NCBI GenBank assembly: GCA_948739805.1
Contig: CAPYID010000022.1
Span: 1 to 34,579, forward strand
Direction: 5' to 3'
From: an uncultured Clostridia bacterium
GTDB taxonomy: Bacteria > Bacillota > Clostridia > TANB77 > CAG-508
Length of the DNA stretch: 34,579 bases
Made by a program: the position numbers and the translations under genes. This document shows positions 7,321 to 14,064 of this stretch, piece after piece; position 1 is the first letter of the stretch, and every line of letters starts with the position of its first letter. The notes below the pieces were generated by a model, which made no database searches, was not told the DNA's origin, and saw nothing but the letters and a program-made list of their open reading frames with translations.

Positions 7321-7581
7321 ATGGCTGTTAGAAAATTAAATAATAATTTAAATGTTATTGGCGAAAATTTGAAATTTTATAGGAAAACAAAACATTTATC
7401 TCAAGCTGATTTAATGAAAGATTTAAATTTGCTAGGAATAAATATGCATAAAAATGATATTTATATGATTGAATCAAATAAAAGAACTGTAAAAGATTAT
7501 GAAGTATGGGGATTTCTTAAGATTTTAGGCATCTCTTTTGAAGATTTATTTAACGGAATAGAAGATAAATTAGAAAGTTAA
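7321..7581 (+). CDS. XRE-family helix-turn-helix regulator (86 aa)
   Basis: This small DNA-binding protein consists almost entirely of an HTH_XRE domain (residues about 12-78): NVIGENLKFYRKTKHLSQAD for helices 1-2, a recognition region around NMHKNDIYMIESNKRTVKDY, and a closing FLKILGISFEDLF. The ATG follows CGGAGGT with 5-nt spacing. It is transcribed divergently from the SAP/DUF4236 operon across a 124-bp gap, so repression of that operon and of itself is plausible. A terminator follows at once. Confidence 0.85.
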   Translation: MAVRKLNNNLNVIGENLKFYRKTKHLSQADLMKDLNLLGINMHKNDIYMIESNKRTVKDYEVWGFLKILGISFEDLFNGIEDKLES

Positions 7582-7618
7582 AGAAAAAACACTTACTTAT
7601 GTAGGTGCTTTTCTTTTT
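7582..7618 (+). terminator. terminator after XRE gene
   Basis: AAAACACTTAC and GTAGGTGCTTTT form an imperfect stem with G-U pairs, followed by CTTTTT, just after the stop codon. The AAGAAAAAA on the left side would also allow it to act on the converging leftward operon. Confidence 0.65.
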
Positions 7619-7667
7619 AATATTATCCATTTTTATTTCTTCATATCAAAAATCGTTTAGACCATTT

Positions 7668-7941
7668 CTAATCGCTTTTATTCTTTTCATTATAATAAGC
7701 TATTGTCCTAAGTTCTTCTACTCTTAAGAAGTGAAATATATCGGTGTAAAGCGTATCTATATCATAATAATGATTTTTAGCTAGTTTTATTCTATCTTTT
7801 AATTCATATCCGCAAAACCGCTTCTAATTCTTCAATAATGTTTTTGGTATATTCTTCTACATCAAAATCTATTGTAGGATATAAGAGTTCTATTTTTTTA
7901 ATTCTATTTAAAATGTTTTTATTAATTCGTTCTATCTTCAA
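7668..7941 (-). pseudogene. small island gene of unknown function, frameshifted
   Basis: Downstream of, and overlapping, the phBC6A51-like gene, minus-strand codons read KNILNRIKKIELLYPTIDFD and VEEYTKNIIEELEAVLRI, then a stop. Removing one base in the A run at 7814-7817 joins this to CGYELKDRIKLAKNHYYDID, TLYTDIFHFLRVEELRTIAY and YNEKNKSD with a stop at 7668-7670. The probable start is TTG at 7939-7941, with AGAAGGG upstream. The corrected product is about 90 aa, acidic and helical. I do not know the family. Either the gene is dead or the extra base is a homopolymer error. Confidence 0.65.
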
Positions 7942-8311
7942 TTCTTTTTTCAATCCCTTCTAAACGTTCTATTATTTGTGTTTGTTCACGTATCTTCAAA
8001 GTATAATCAAGTATTGCTTTAGAAGTATTCAGCTTTACCGATTTAGGGCAATTTTCATCTTCTAGAATATCTATTAGCACATCTGTGGCTTTAATTGATG
8101 CAAATTCTAATCTTTTTAAGTTATCTTCTATGTAGATTTTTCTCAATTTGTTTATTTCATCTTTCAAGCCATTTTTAAGCCATTTATGAGCAGTCATCTC
8201 GCTAATCCCACTAATTTTAGCAGATTTAGAGATATTGTCTGCCTGCAATAGGGATAATATGAATTTAACTTGTTTTTGATTATATTTTGATAATTCTTCT
8301 GCTATTTCCAT
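7922..8311 (-). CDS. phBC6A51-like helix-turn-helix protein (terminase small subunit-like)
   Basis: This 129-aa protein has an N-terminal HTH of the phBC6A51 / terminase small subunit type: YNQKQVKFILSLLQADNISK, then SAKISGISEMTAHKWLKNGL (about residues 10-50). The family pattern has a 'task' helix followed by G-[IV]-[ST]-x-x-T-x-x-x-W-L. The rest is helical, with charged heptad-like stretches (about 55-125). Such proteins occur in phages and in small integrated elements, where their role is not settled. The ribosome site is GGAGGT. It belongs to the long leftward operon starting at 10300. Confidence 0.7.
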   Translation of the reverse strand: MEIAEELSKYNQKQVKFILSLLQADNISKSAKISGISEMTAHKWLKNGLKDEINKLRKIYIEDNLKRLEFASIKATDVLIDILEDENCPKSVKLNTSKAILDYTLKIREQTQIIERLEGIEKRIEDRTN

Positions 8312-8349
8312 GACAATACCTCCAAATCACTATATTTTAATAAACTTTA

Positions 8350-8538
8350 CTAAACTATACTAAAGATATAATACAAGATAAATATTAAATTTAATATTAT
8401 AGATATAGAAGCAGCTATTATTAGCCTTTTACAATATCTTCTATAATCTATAACTGTATCCTTTAGTACGTGAATTGCGATATTCTCTGATGTCTGTATT
8501 TCTTCTAGAACATTATTAATATTTGTATTATCATCCAT
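8350..8538 (-). CDS. small single-pass membrane protein (62 aa)
   Basis: It has a soluble acidic N-terminus (MDDNTNINNVLEEIQTSENI) and one strongly hydrophobic helix at about residues 40-61 (LIIAASISIILNLIFILYYI), preceded by basic residues RRYCKR. GGGGGTGAT lies at good spacing before the ATG. I do not recognise a family. Its position between other small operon genes suggests an element-specific accessory role. Confidence 0.65.
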   Translation of the reverse strand: MDDNTNINNVLEEIQTSENIAIHVLKDTVIDYRRYCKRLIIAASISIILNLIFILYYIFSIV

Positions 8539-8675
8539 ATAGTATCACCCCCTAATTTAAAATATTTTAGTTTCTAGTACGCTATATTTTACATTTTTGT
8601 TCATATTTATTATTGTACATATATACTTTTATATCTTAAATCTATTTATCTTCTAAAAGCGTCAAAATTGACTTA

Positions 8676-8951
8676 TTAAGAATTAAAAATATAATTTATT
8701 TTATATTTCCGTATTAACAGTTTTTTAGAAAAGATTTTTACTGCTCTACTATCGGTAAATGAAATATTCCATCTTGCTCCAGAAATTAAATTATTAATGT
8801 AATATGTTTTTGTTGGATTTCCAATCTTTTTTAAAATTCTGTTATATACAGCTTTTCTGCAAGTATATATTGAAATTTCGCGATTGAAATAATCAATATT
8901 AACTGTAGATTCTTGCTCTGTATAATCTGTATCATAAAATTTATTATTCAT
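8676..8951 (-). CDS. hypothetical protein (91 aa)
   Basis: No family is recognised. The protein is basic (KKLLIRKYKINY near the C-terminus) with mixed alpha/beta character and no membrane segment. A short conserved-looking core, STVNIDYFNREISIYTCRKA followed by WNISFTDSRAVKIFSKK, hints at a small beta-sheet fold. AGGAGAG precedes the ATG. It is in line with the leftward operon; 314 bp of repeat-containing noncoding DNA separate it from the winged-helix gene upstream. Confidence 0.6.
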   Translation of the reverse strand: MNNKFYDTDYTEQESTVNIDYFNREISIYTCRKAVYNRILKKIGNPTKTYYINNLISGARWNISFTDSRAVKIFSKKLLIRKYKINYIFNS

Positions 8952-9265
8952 TAATTTTACACTCTCCTTTTTTATGCTAATGTTGTTTTACATACTGTTA
9001 GTATGTTATTTTCTACACTTGGTGAACATTGTTACTTTTTATATGGTGTTATTTTCTACACTATTGAAATTACTTGTTTCTCTTACTGCTATAATGGTTT
9101 TCATCGAATTATTAGTTACTACTTAAAATTACTTTGTAGTGTGTTTTTTTCTATACCCTATATATATATCCATATAATCTAAGAATTTATAAGCTAATAA
9201 AAAGAACGGGAAGGGGAAAAGCAAAAGTAAGAAATAACAAAATTATAAAATGTAAAAATTCAAAG
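8952..9265. repeat. noncoding gap with GTTATTTTCTACAC direct repeats
   Basis: GTTATTTTCTACAC occurs at 9005-9018 and again at 9048-9061 (43 bp apart, about four helical turns), with a degenerate copy around 9140-9158. No gene is seen. Next to a winged-helix protein that may be a replication or regulatory factor, these are candidate iterons or operators. Confidence 0.55.
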
Positions 9266-9694
9266 TTATTTTTTCTTTCTATATATTATTGGTATATATC
9301 TTATATCATTTTTAGGTATTTCAAAATCATCTTTTCCGTAATCTTTCCACAAATTAGAAAAGCCATAGATATTTGCTGTCCTCGTATTAAATCCCGATAC
9401 GACTTGTTTTATAAAGCCTTTATCTATAAGTTCATCTATATCATCTCTAAAAGTTCTTAAATCACCATATAAAGTAAGTGCTTCTTTTTTAGGAATAGAA
9501 ATGTCATTTTGATTTGTATCTTGATTACTATATTTCTTAAATTTCGATTTTAAATATAAATATAATCCTTGTTGCCTTAGCTTTAACTCTTTCCATGCTT
9601 TTGATTCTTGCATATCATTACATATTTTTGTAAAAGCTCCTCTTTCTGTTTTACTTTCAAAATCATAATGTGTAACTTGTCTTTTTCTACCCAT
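9266..9694 (-). CDS. winged-helix protein of clostridial integrative elements, possible replication/regulatory factor
   Basis: This 142-aa protein starts MGRKRQVTHYDFESKTERGA and continues FTKICNDMQESKAWKELKLR, a pattern I associate with conserved proteins of clostridial integrative elements. Residues 75-120 form a winged-helix-like unit: ISIPKKEALTLYGDLRTFRD, DIDELIDKGFIKQVVSGF, then TRTANIYGFSNLWKDYG. The ATG at 9692-9694 is preferred over one eight codons upstream because GGTGAT lies at correct spacing before it and the stop of the preceding small gene is 4 nt away. DNA binding is likely; a replication role is only a guess from context. Confidence 0.7.
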   Translation of the reverse strand: MGRKRQVTHYDFESKTERGAFTKICNDMQESKAWKELKLRQQGLYLYLKSKFKKYSNQDTNQNDISIPKKEALTLYGDLRTFRDDIDELIDKGFIKQVVSGFNTRTANIYGFSNLWKDYGKDDFEIPKNDIRYIPIIYRKKK

Positions 9695-9698
9695 AGAA

Positions 9699-9836
9699 TC
9701 ACCAACTAATACTTGCATTTACTGCAAATTTGAAGTAAAATGTATATAGATAACTTACATATGTTATTAGAAACAAGATTTTATTTTCTTTTGAAGCGGA
9801 GATAAAAGCTTGTTTCTGTTTATTTTTGAAAAACAT
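9699..9836 (-). CDS. small hydrophobic protein (45 aa)
   Basis: ATG at 9834-9836 follows a strong AGGAGGTG. The frame reads MFFKNKQKQAFISASKENKI, then LFLITYVSYLYTFYFKFAVN, and stops at 9699-9701, 4 nt before the winged-helix gene. The gap to the upstream Xis-like gene is 13 nt. A basic head followed by one hydrophobic segment suggests a small membrane or amphipathic protein. Tight packing between two genes and the ribosome site argue that it is translated. Family unknown. Confidence 0.65.
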   Translation of the reverse strand: MFFKNKQKQAFISASKENKILFLITYVSYLYTFYFKFAVNASISW

Positions 9837-9849
9837 AATATAACACCTC

Positions 9850-10113
9850 CTAATCATCTCTTATGCTTAAATAATCGTGCTTTTCGCTCATATATTCATT
9901 TAAAGCTTGTCTTGTAACCTTAAATGGTACTGTATATCTCTGTACGGGCAGTTGAGGGTCATTGAACATTTTTCTTACTGTATTAATGCCTATGTCATAT
10001 TCTTTATGAACATCTTCAATGGTTAATAATTCATTCATACTTTGATTTTGTGTAATAAGTTTTTCTAGTAATTCATTTGTCTTTTGTTGTTCTTGTAATA
10101 ATTTTTCTTCCAT
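9850..10113 (-). CDS. excisionase-like helix-turn-helix protein
   Basis: This 87-aa protein has a coiled N-terminal helix (EEKLLQEQQKTNELLEKL) and an excisionase/MerR-like winged helix at about 28-80: NELLTIEDVHKEYDIGINTV, RKMFNDPQLPVQRYTVPFKV, TRQALNEYM. This is the layout of Xis/DNA-binding-domain excisionase family proteins, which bend DNA at att sites and steer the integrase toward excision. The ribosome site is GGAGGTGA. It is second in the operon that is divergent from the XRE repressor and shares the island with a tyrosine integrase. The excisionase role is inferred from fold and context. Confidence 0.7.
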   Translation of the reverse strand: MEEKLLQEQQKTNELLEKLITQNQSMNELLTIEDVHKEYDIGINTVRKMFNDPQLPVQRYTVPFKVTRQALNEYMSEKHDYLSIRDD

Positions 10114-10132
10114 AATTTCACCTCCAATAGTT

Positions 10133-10300
10133 TTATTTGTGTACTAGACTGCAATCTTTTTCTAGTTCTTTTTTAGCCTTATTAAGCCAATATCTCTCGT
10201 TAATAGCTTTTACTTTGTCTTTGTTATTATCACGCCATTCTTTTGCTTTTTGATTTTTAATTTGTCTTGCTATTTTTTCAAGTTGTTCAATACCTTTCAT
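10133..10300 (-). CDS. small basic protein (55 aa), first gene of the leftward operon
   Basis: ATG at 10298-10300 follows GAGGTGGTG. The frame reads MKGIEQLEKIARQIKNQKAK, then EWRDNNKDKVKAINERYWLN, KAKKELEKDCSLVHK and a stop 19 nt before the Xis-like gene. The protein is highly charged, helical and basic. It is the first gene after the minus-strand promoter at 10359-10387. Its last codons (10137-10156) are one arm of a 20-bp inverted repeat whose other arm is at 11401-11420, so the C-terminus may have been acquired by rearrangement. No family recognised. Confidence 0.65.
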   Translation of the reverse strand: MKGIEQLEKIARQIKNQKAKEWRDNNKDKVKAINERYWLNKAKKELEKDCSLVHK

Positions 10301-10342
10301 ATTTCTTCACCACCTCTTTTATTAAATTTATCAATATTACTA

Positions 10343-10371
10343 TTGACATCTTAAGTTTATTATAGTATCAT
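10343..10371 (+). promoter_or_regulatory. promoter toward the XRE repressor
   Basis: TTGACA (10343-10348), 17-bp spacer, TATCAT (10366-10371). It overlaps the leftward promoter, so the two are probably mutually exclusive. Confidence 0.5.
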
Positions 10372-10387
10372 AATTCTATAAAGTCAA
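10359..10387 (-). promoter_or_regulatory. promoter of the leftward xis operon
   Basis: On the minus strand TTGACT (10382-10387), 17-bp spacer and TATAAT (10359-10364) closely match the sigma-A consensus. It lies 60 bp before the 55-aa gene. An operator-like box sits in its spacer. Confidence 0.7.
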
Positions 10388-10456
10388 CACAATAGAACTA
10401 TAATTCAATAAATGTCAATTTAAGCATAGCTATATTGTTTAATAGAACAATAATTC
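10365..10456. promoter_or_regulatory. three operator-like boxes between divergent genes
   Basis: GAACTATAATTC (10395-10406) and GAACAATAATTC (10445-10456) lie in an 18-bp direct repeat with one mismatch (10391-10408, 10441-10458). Each has GAA and TTC half sites. A weaker copy, GTATCATAATTC (10365-10376), overlaps both promoters. Spacings of 30 and 50 bp are about three and five helical turns. They are likely binding sites of the XRE protein encoded at 10473. Confidence 0.6.
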
Positions 10457-10472
10457 AAATGGGGGTGATGAT

Positions 10473-11378
10473 ATGGAATTAAAATTTAAAGATAAATTAA
10501 AAAAAGAATTAGAGTTACATGGACTATCTCCAGAACAGTTAGCTAGTAATCTAGACAATACTATTAGTGGTAGAACCATAAGAAAATACATTGATGGAAA
10601 AATCAAATCTCCAAGCAAAGCTAGTTTAAAACTATTAGCTGATTATTTTAATATAGATATAACTTATTTAGCAGATGATACTATACCTAACAAGGATACA
10701 ACCAATATTGACATATACAAGGAGTTAAAACTTACAGATGTAACTATAAATAATATAAAAACTATTGTAAATAACGATGAGTATATTTTTGCGTTCAATA
10801 ATTTGCTAGAAAATTTAAATATTAAAGAAATTTCATTTAATATTTATAAATTAGCTTGCTATACAGATATGTTTAATAAATTAGCTGAAATATATAATGT
10901 AGTTAAACTTGAGAAAAGGATTTATGATTTATTAAAAATTAAAAATTATGAAGAGATAAATATATTATTAACTGTGTTTAATAAGCTCTTTAAGGATTTA
11001 GATTTTTATGTATTGCCATCAAAGTTAAAAAAAGATAACTATATTTATGAAGGAAATGATGCTTTTAAAGATAGCAGTTTAATAAACATAGAAACAATAT
11101 ATAAAGACTTAGTCAAACTTTTTAATGATGGAAAATATGAAGAATTTAGAGACAACTATTATAAGGTGGTTAAGGCTATTAAAGATTATAGAATGGAATT
11201 ATTTTATAGGATTAAGTCTATAAAATATGAAATTATGGAAGAAGTATTGAATGCAGTTAATATGATAGCAACTAATATTTATGAAGAAGATGTATACAAA
11301 GCAAAACATGTGCCAGGATTAGAAAAATATTATAATAATGAAACTAAAAAAATTAATAAAGATAAGTTAAAAAAATAA
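10473..11378 (+). CDS. XRE-family repressor with long C-terminal domain (301 aa)
   Basis: The N-terminal HTH_XRE domain (about 5-66) reads FKDKLKKELELHGLSPEQLA, SGRTIRKYIDGKIKSPSKAS and LKLLADYFNIDITYLADD. It is followed by about 230 residues of helical, Asn/Lys/Tyr-rich sequence with no family I recognise, perhaps a ligand- or partner-sensing domain. There is no LexA-type Ser-Lys protease motif, so classical RecA-induced self-cleavage is not supported. The ribosome site is GGGGGTGATG. It diverges from the xis operon across overlapping promoters with three boxes and is followed by the integrase, so it is the likely master regulator of the island. Confidence 0.8.
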   Translation: MELKFKDKLKKELELHGLSPEQLASNLDNTISGRTIRKYIDGKIKSPSKASLKLLADYFNIDITYLADDTIPNKDTTNIDIYKELKLTDVTINNIKTIVNNDEYIFAFNNLLENLNIKEISFNIYKLACYTDMFNKLAEIYNVVKLEKRIYDLLKIKNYEEINILLTVFNKLFKDLDFYVLPSKLKKDNYIYEGNDAFKDSSLINIETIYKDLVKLFNDGKYEEFRDNYYKVVKAIKDYRMELFYRIKSIKYEIMEEVLNAVNMIATNIYEEDVYKAKHVPGLEKYYNNETKKINKDKLKK

Positions 11379-11385
11379 AAAAGAA

Positions 11386-11430
11386 AAAGATTGTGGCTTT
11401 GATTGCAGTCTAGTACACAATTCTTTTTCT
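11386..11430 (+). terminator. hairpin between repressor and integrase
   Basis: AGAAAAAGATTGTG pairs with CACAATTCTTTTTCT with one bulge around a 20-base loop. The loop and right arm contain the 11401-11420 copy of the inverted repeat. It is a possible terminator after the repressor gene, though the loop is long. Confidence 0.45.
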
Positions 11431-11532
11431 CAACACACTATTGAAAGTGATTGTATAATTATATTACCAAAAAATACTTTCATTTTCAATAGTAAATATA
11501 AAGTTTATTAAGAAAATGGAGGTATTTTAATT

Positions 11533-12690
11533 ATGGGTAAAAAACAAAAAGGAAATGGAGAAGGAACAATTTACAAATTTAAAAAGACAGGATTAAGCAT
11601 AGGACAATATTTTCACAACGGCAAAAGACATTCTGTTTATCAAAAGAAAAATGAAAAAATAGGAGATTTCAAAAAGCGTTTTAATGACATATTGAGCAGT
11701 ATTCATACTGGAACATATATTGAAAAAAGTAACGAATCATTTATTAGCATACTAGAAAAACATATTGAACAAAAACATTCTGACGGAATTACAAGTGATA
11801 GTGGATATTTAAGAGATGTATATACTGTAAATTTAATAAAAAATACTTGTGATAATTTTATCAATAAACCTATTCAAAAGATAAATGCTGATGATATAGA
11901 AGAAGCTAAACAATATATAAAACAATATGCTCAAAATAGTATTGATAAGGCGTGGAGATTACTTAACAAGACATTTAAAATAGCAATATCAAGAAGAAAA
12001 ATAATATTTAATCCTATGGACGATGAAAGTTTGAAAAAACCAATATCTTCAAAAGAAACAAAAAAAGTAGAAGCATTAACAAAAAGTGAAGAAAATAAAT
12101 TAAGGAAAGTGTTAAATACTACAGAAAAAGGACATAAGTATAGAAATATTGTATTGTTACAATTAGACACAGGAATGAGAATAGGGGAGGTATTAGCACG
12201 CTCTAAAGATGATGTTGACCTAAAATCAAATACTTTAAACATACACAATACATTAACAAAAGATATAAAAGGAAAAGTAATTTTAGGGAAACATACGAAA
12301 ACTTACAATAAAAGAACCAATATAGATAATGGCAAAAGAACAATTACAATGGAAGATGAAGTAAAACGAATTATAAAGGAACAACTAGATTCTAAAATAA
12401 CAAATATTCATAAATTACTGTTTTGGGATTATGAAAATAATACATTTGTATCTTATTATGAAATAAATTCGTGGTTAAAACGAATTAATGCAAAATATAA
12501 AATATCAAAATTAGATTTATCAACCCATGTTTTAAGACATACATATATTACTAGGTTACGAGAAGCGGGTGTTGATATGAAGATTATTCAATATTTGGTA
12601 GGGCATGTCGAAGGAAGTTCTATAACAGATGATATTTATACTTCTTTATCAAAAGAGTTTATTGAAAATGAATTAAAAAAAGTGCGATAA
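11533..12690 (+). CDS. int: tyrosine recombinase / integrase of the tRNA-Pro island
   Basis: This 385-aa protein is of phage/ICE integrase size. Residues 1-60 resemble an arm-binding AP2-like domain (GNGEGTIYKFKKTG...), about 65-165 a SAM-like core-binding domain, and 180-385 the catalytic domain. The full catalytic set is visible: Arg216 in LDTGMRIGEV, a beta-hairpin Lys region near 246-261, His332 and Arg335 in THVLRHTY, His358 in YLVGH, and the nucleophile Tyr369 in DDIYTSL. GGAGGT precedes the ATG. It lies 89 bp from the tRNA-Pro 3' end, whose last 11 nt recur at 2306-2316, so it should catalyse insertion at and excision from that site. Confidence 0.95.
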   Translation: MGKKQKGNGEGTIYKFKKTGLSIGQYFHNGKRHSVYQKKNEKIGDFKKRFNDILSSIHTGTYIEKSNESFISILEKHIEQKHSDGITSDSGYLRDVYTVNLIKNTCDNFINKPIQKINADDIEEAKQYIKQYAQNSIDKAWRLLNKTFKIAISRRKIIFNPMDDESLKKPISSKETKKVEALTKSEENKLRKVLNTTEKGHKYRNIVLLQLDTGMRIGEVLARSKDDVDLKSNTLNIHNTLTKDIKGKVILGKHTKTYNKRTNIDNGKRTITMEDEVKRIIKEQLDSKITNIHKLLFWDYENNTFVSYYEINSWLKRINAKYKISKLDLSTHVLRHTYITRLREAGVDMKIIQYLVGHVEGSSITDDIYTSLSKEFIENELKKVR

Positions 12691-12732
12691 AAATGTCTAC
12701 TGCATTATAATTGCATTACTTTAGCAAAATAA

Positions 12733-12771
12733 AAACTCTGTATCGTACTATTCTTAGTATTTACAGAGTTT
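12733..12771 (+). terminator. hairpin after integrase
   Basis: AAACTCTGTA (12733-12742) and TACAGAGTTT (12762-12771) are perfect 10-bp arms, with TTATTT following. It ends the integrase transcript before the tRNA-Pro gene. Confidence 0.65.
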
Positions 12772-12779
12772 ATTTCAAA

Positions 12780-12856
12780 TGGTCGAGGTGACAGGGATCG
12801 AACCTGCGACCTCATGGTCCCAAACCACGCGCGCTACCAACTGCGCTACACCTCGA
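12780..12856 (-). tRNA. tRNA-Pro (anticodon TGG)
   Basis: On the minus strand a 77-nt cloverleaf starts TCGAGGT and ends ACCTCGACCA: 7-bp acceptor stem, D arm AGCGCAGTTGGTAGCGC, anticodon loop TTTGGGA, T arm with GGTTCGATC, encoded CCA. Its last 11 nt (12780-12790) serve as attachment site of the island to its left, and the gene stays intact. Confidence 0.97.
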
Positions 12857-12874
12857 TATTAAATTAATATGTTA

Positions 12875-12951
<77 letters not shown>

Positions 12952-12964
12952 ATAACGCTTAATT

Positions 12965-12993
12965 ATCATAACATAAATATAATATAAAGTCAA
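12965..12993 (-). promoter_or_regulatory. promoter of the tRNA pair
   Basis: On the minus strand TTGACT (12988-12993), 17-bp spacer and TATGAT (12965-12970), 14 bp before the tRNA-Arg 5' end. Confidence 0.65.
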
Positions 12994-13036
12994 GAGGCAT
13001 TTATAAAAAAAGTGTGTAAATTTTATGTGAAAAATA

Positions 13037-13065
13037 TTGCAAATAAGGCATAACGATGGTAATAT
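13037..13065 (+). promoter_or_regulatory. possible promoter of the ABC transporter operon
   Basis: TTGCAA (13037-13042), 17-bp spacer, TAATAT (13060-13065), 34 bp before the TTG start at 13099. It is a moderate match. Confidence 0.45.
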
Positions 13066-13098
13066 TTTACTATTAAATTATATAGGAGGAAAACAAAG

Positions 13099-14064
13099 TT
13101 GATTAAGGTAAAGAGTGTTACAAAAAAGTATGGTAACTTTATAGCAGTAAACGATATTAGCTTTGACATTAAGGAAGGAGAAATTGTAGGGTTTCTAGGG
13201 AAAAATGGTGCTGGAAAAACAACAACAATGAATATGATAACTGGATACATTGAACCAACCCAAGGTAAAATAGAAATAAATGGATATGACATAAATAAAA
13301 AGCCTAGAAAAGCAAAAAGTGAGATAGGATATATGCCAGAGGGAGTGCCGATTTATAATGATTTGACAGTAAAAGAATTTGTAAGCTATATGGCAGATTT
13401 AAAAGGAATAAAAGGAAACAGTAAAAAAGCTGAAATTCAAAGAGTAATAAATGAAACAGGACTAAGCGAAGTGCAAAACACTTTAAATAGACATTTATCA
13501 AGAGGTTATAAACAAAGAGTAAGCATGGCGGGAGCATTAGTAGGAAATCCAAAAGTATTAATACTAGACGAACCAACTGTAGGATTAGACCCTCAACAAG
13601 TAAAGCAAATCAGAGAATTAATAAAGTCACTTAGAAAAAAACATACTGTATTAATTAGTTCACATATCTTATCAGAAGTAAGTCAGATATGTCAAAAAGT
13701 AATAATAATAGACAAGGGAAACATTTTGACAGTAGACACACCAGAAAATTTGGAAGATAAAGTAAACAATAAAAATATATTAACAGTAACAGTAGAAGAT
13801 ACTAAAAATAAAATAAATGAAGTTATAAAAGGATTAGATAATGTAAAAGAAATAGATTTAATAATGGAAAATTCAGACGGAACAAAACAATATACAATAT
13901 TTGCCAAAGGAGATAAAGACATAAGAAAAGAAATATCAGAAAAATTTGCCCAAAATGGAATAACAATATTAGAACTTAAAAAAACAGAAGCAACTTTAGA
14001 GGATGCATTTCTACAATTAATAAATAATTTTAGCAAAGAAGATGTACAAGGAGGTAAAAAGTAA
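13099..14064 (+). CDS. ABC transporter ATP-binding protein (GldA-like)
   Basis: This 321-aa ATPase has Walker A GKNGAGKTT (about 34-42), signature LSRGYKQR (about 132-139), Walker B VLILDEPT (about 153-160) and an H-loop in LISSHILSEV. A C-terminal extension of about 100 residues (215-321) is typical of ABC-2 type exporters such as the CcmA/NatA/GldA branch. The start is TTG at 13099 behind AGGAGG. Its stop overlaps the permease start (TAATG). With the next two genes it forms a GldA/GldF/GldG-like operon. In Bacteroidetes these proteins are linked to gliding; in Firmicutes the substrate is unknown. Confidence 0.93.
   Translation: MIKVKSVTKKYGNFIAVNDISFDIKEGEIVGFLGKNGAGKTTTMNMITGYIEPTQGKIEINGYDINKKPRKAKSEIGYMPEGVPIYNDLTVKEFVSYMADLKGIKGNSKKAEIQRVINETGLSEVQNTLNRHLSRGYKQRVSMAGALVGNPKVLILDEPTVGLDPQQVKQIRELIKSLRKKHTVLISSHILSEVSQICQKVIIIDKGNILTVDTPENLEDKVNNKNILTVTVEDTKNKINEVIKGLDNVKEIDLIMENSDGTKQYTIFAKGDKDIRKEISEKFAQNGITILELKKTEATLEDAFLQLINNFSKEDVQGGKK

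Larger units (their letters stand above)
10137..11420. repeat. 20-bp inverted repeat pair flanking the XRE repressor
   Basis: The 20 bases at 11401-11420 (starting GATTGCAGTC, ending TACACAA) are exactly the reverse complement of 10137-10156. The match extends a little further on the outside through a shared AGAAAAAGATTG element, allowing a 12-base interruption. The arms enclose the promoter region and the XRE gene. Confidence 0.85.

Noticed and set aside
7922..8311. Evidence of a complete prophage
   Set aside because: Only a terminase-small-subunit-like HTH protein is present; no large terminase, portal, capsid or tail genes occur in the island.
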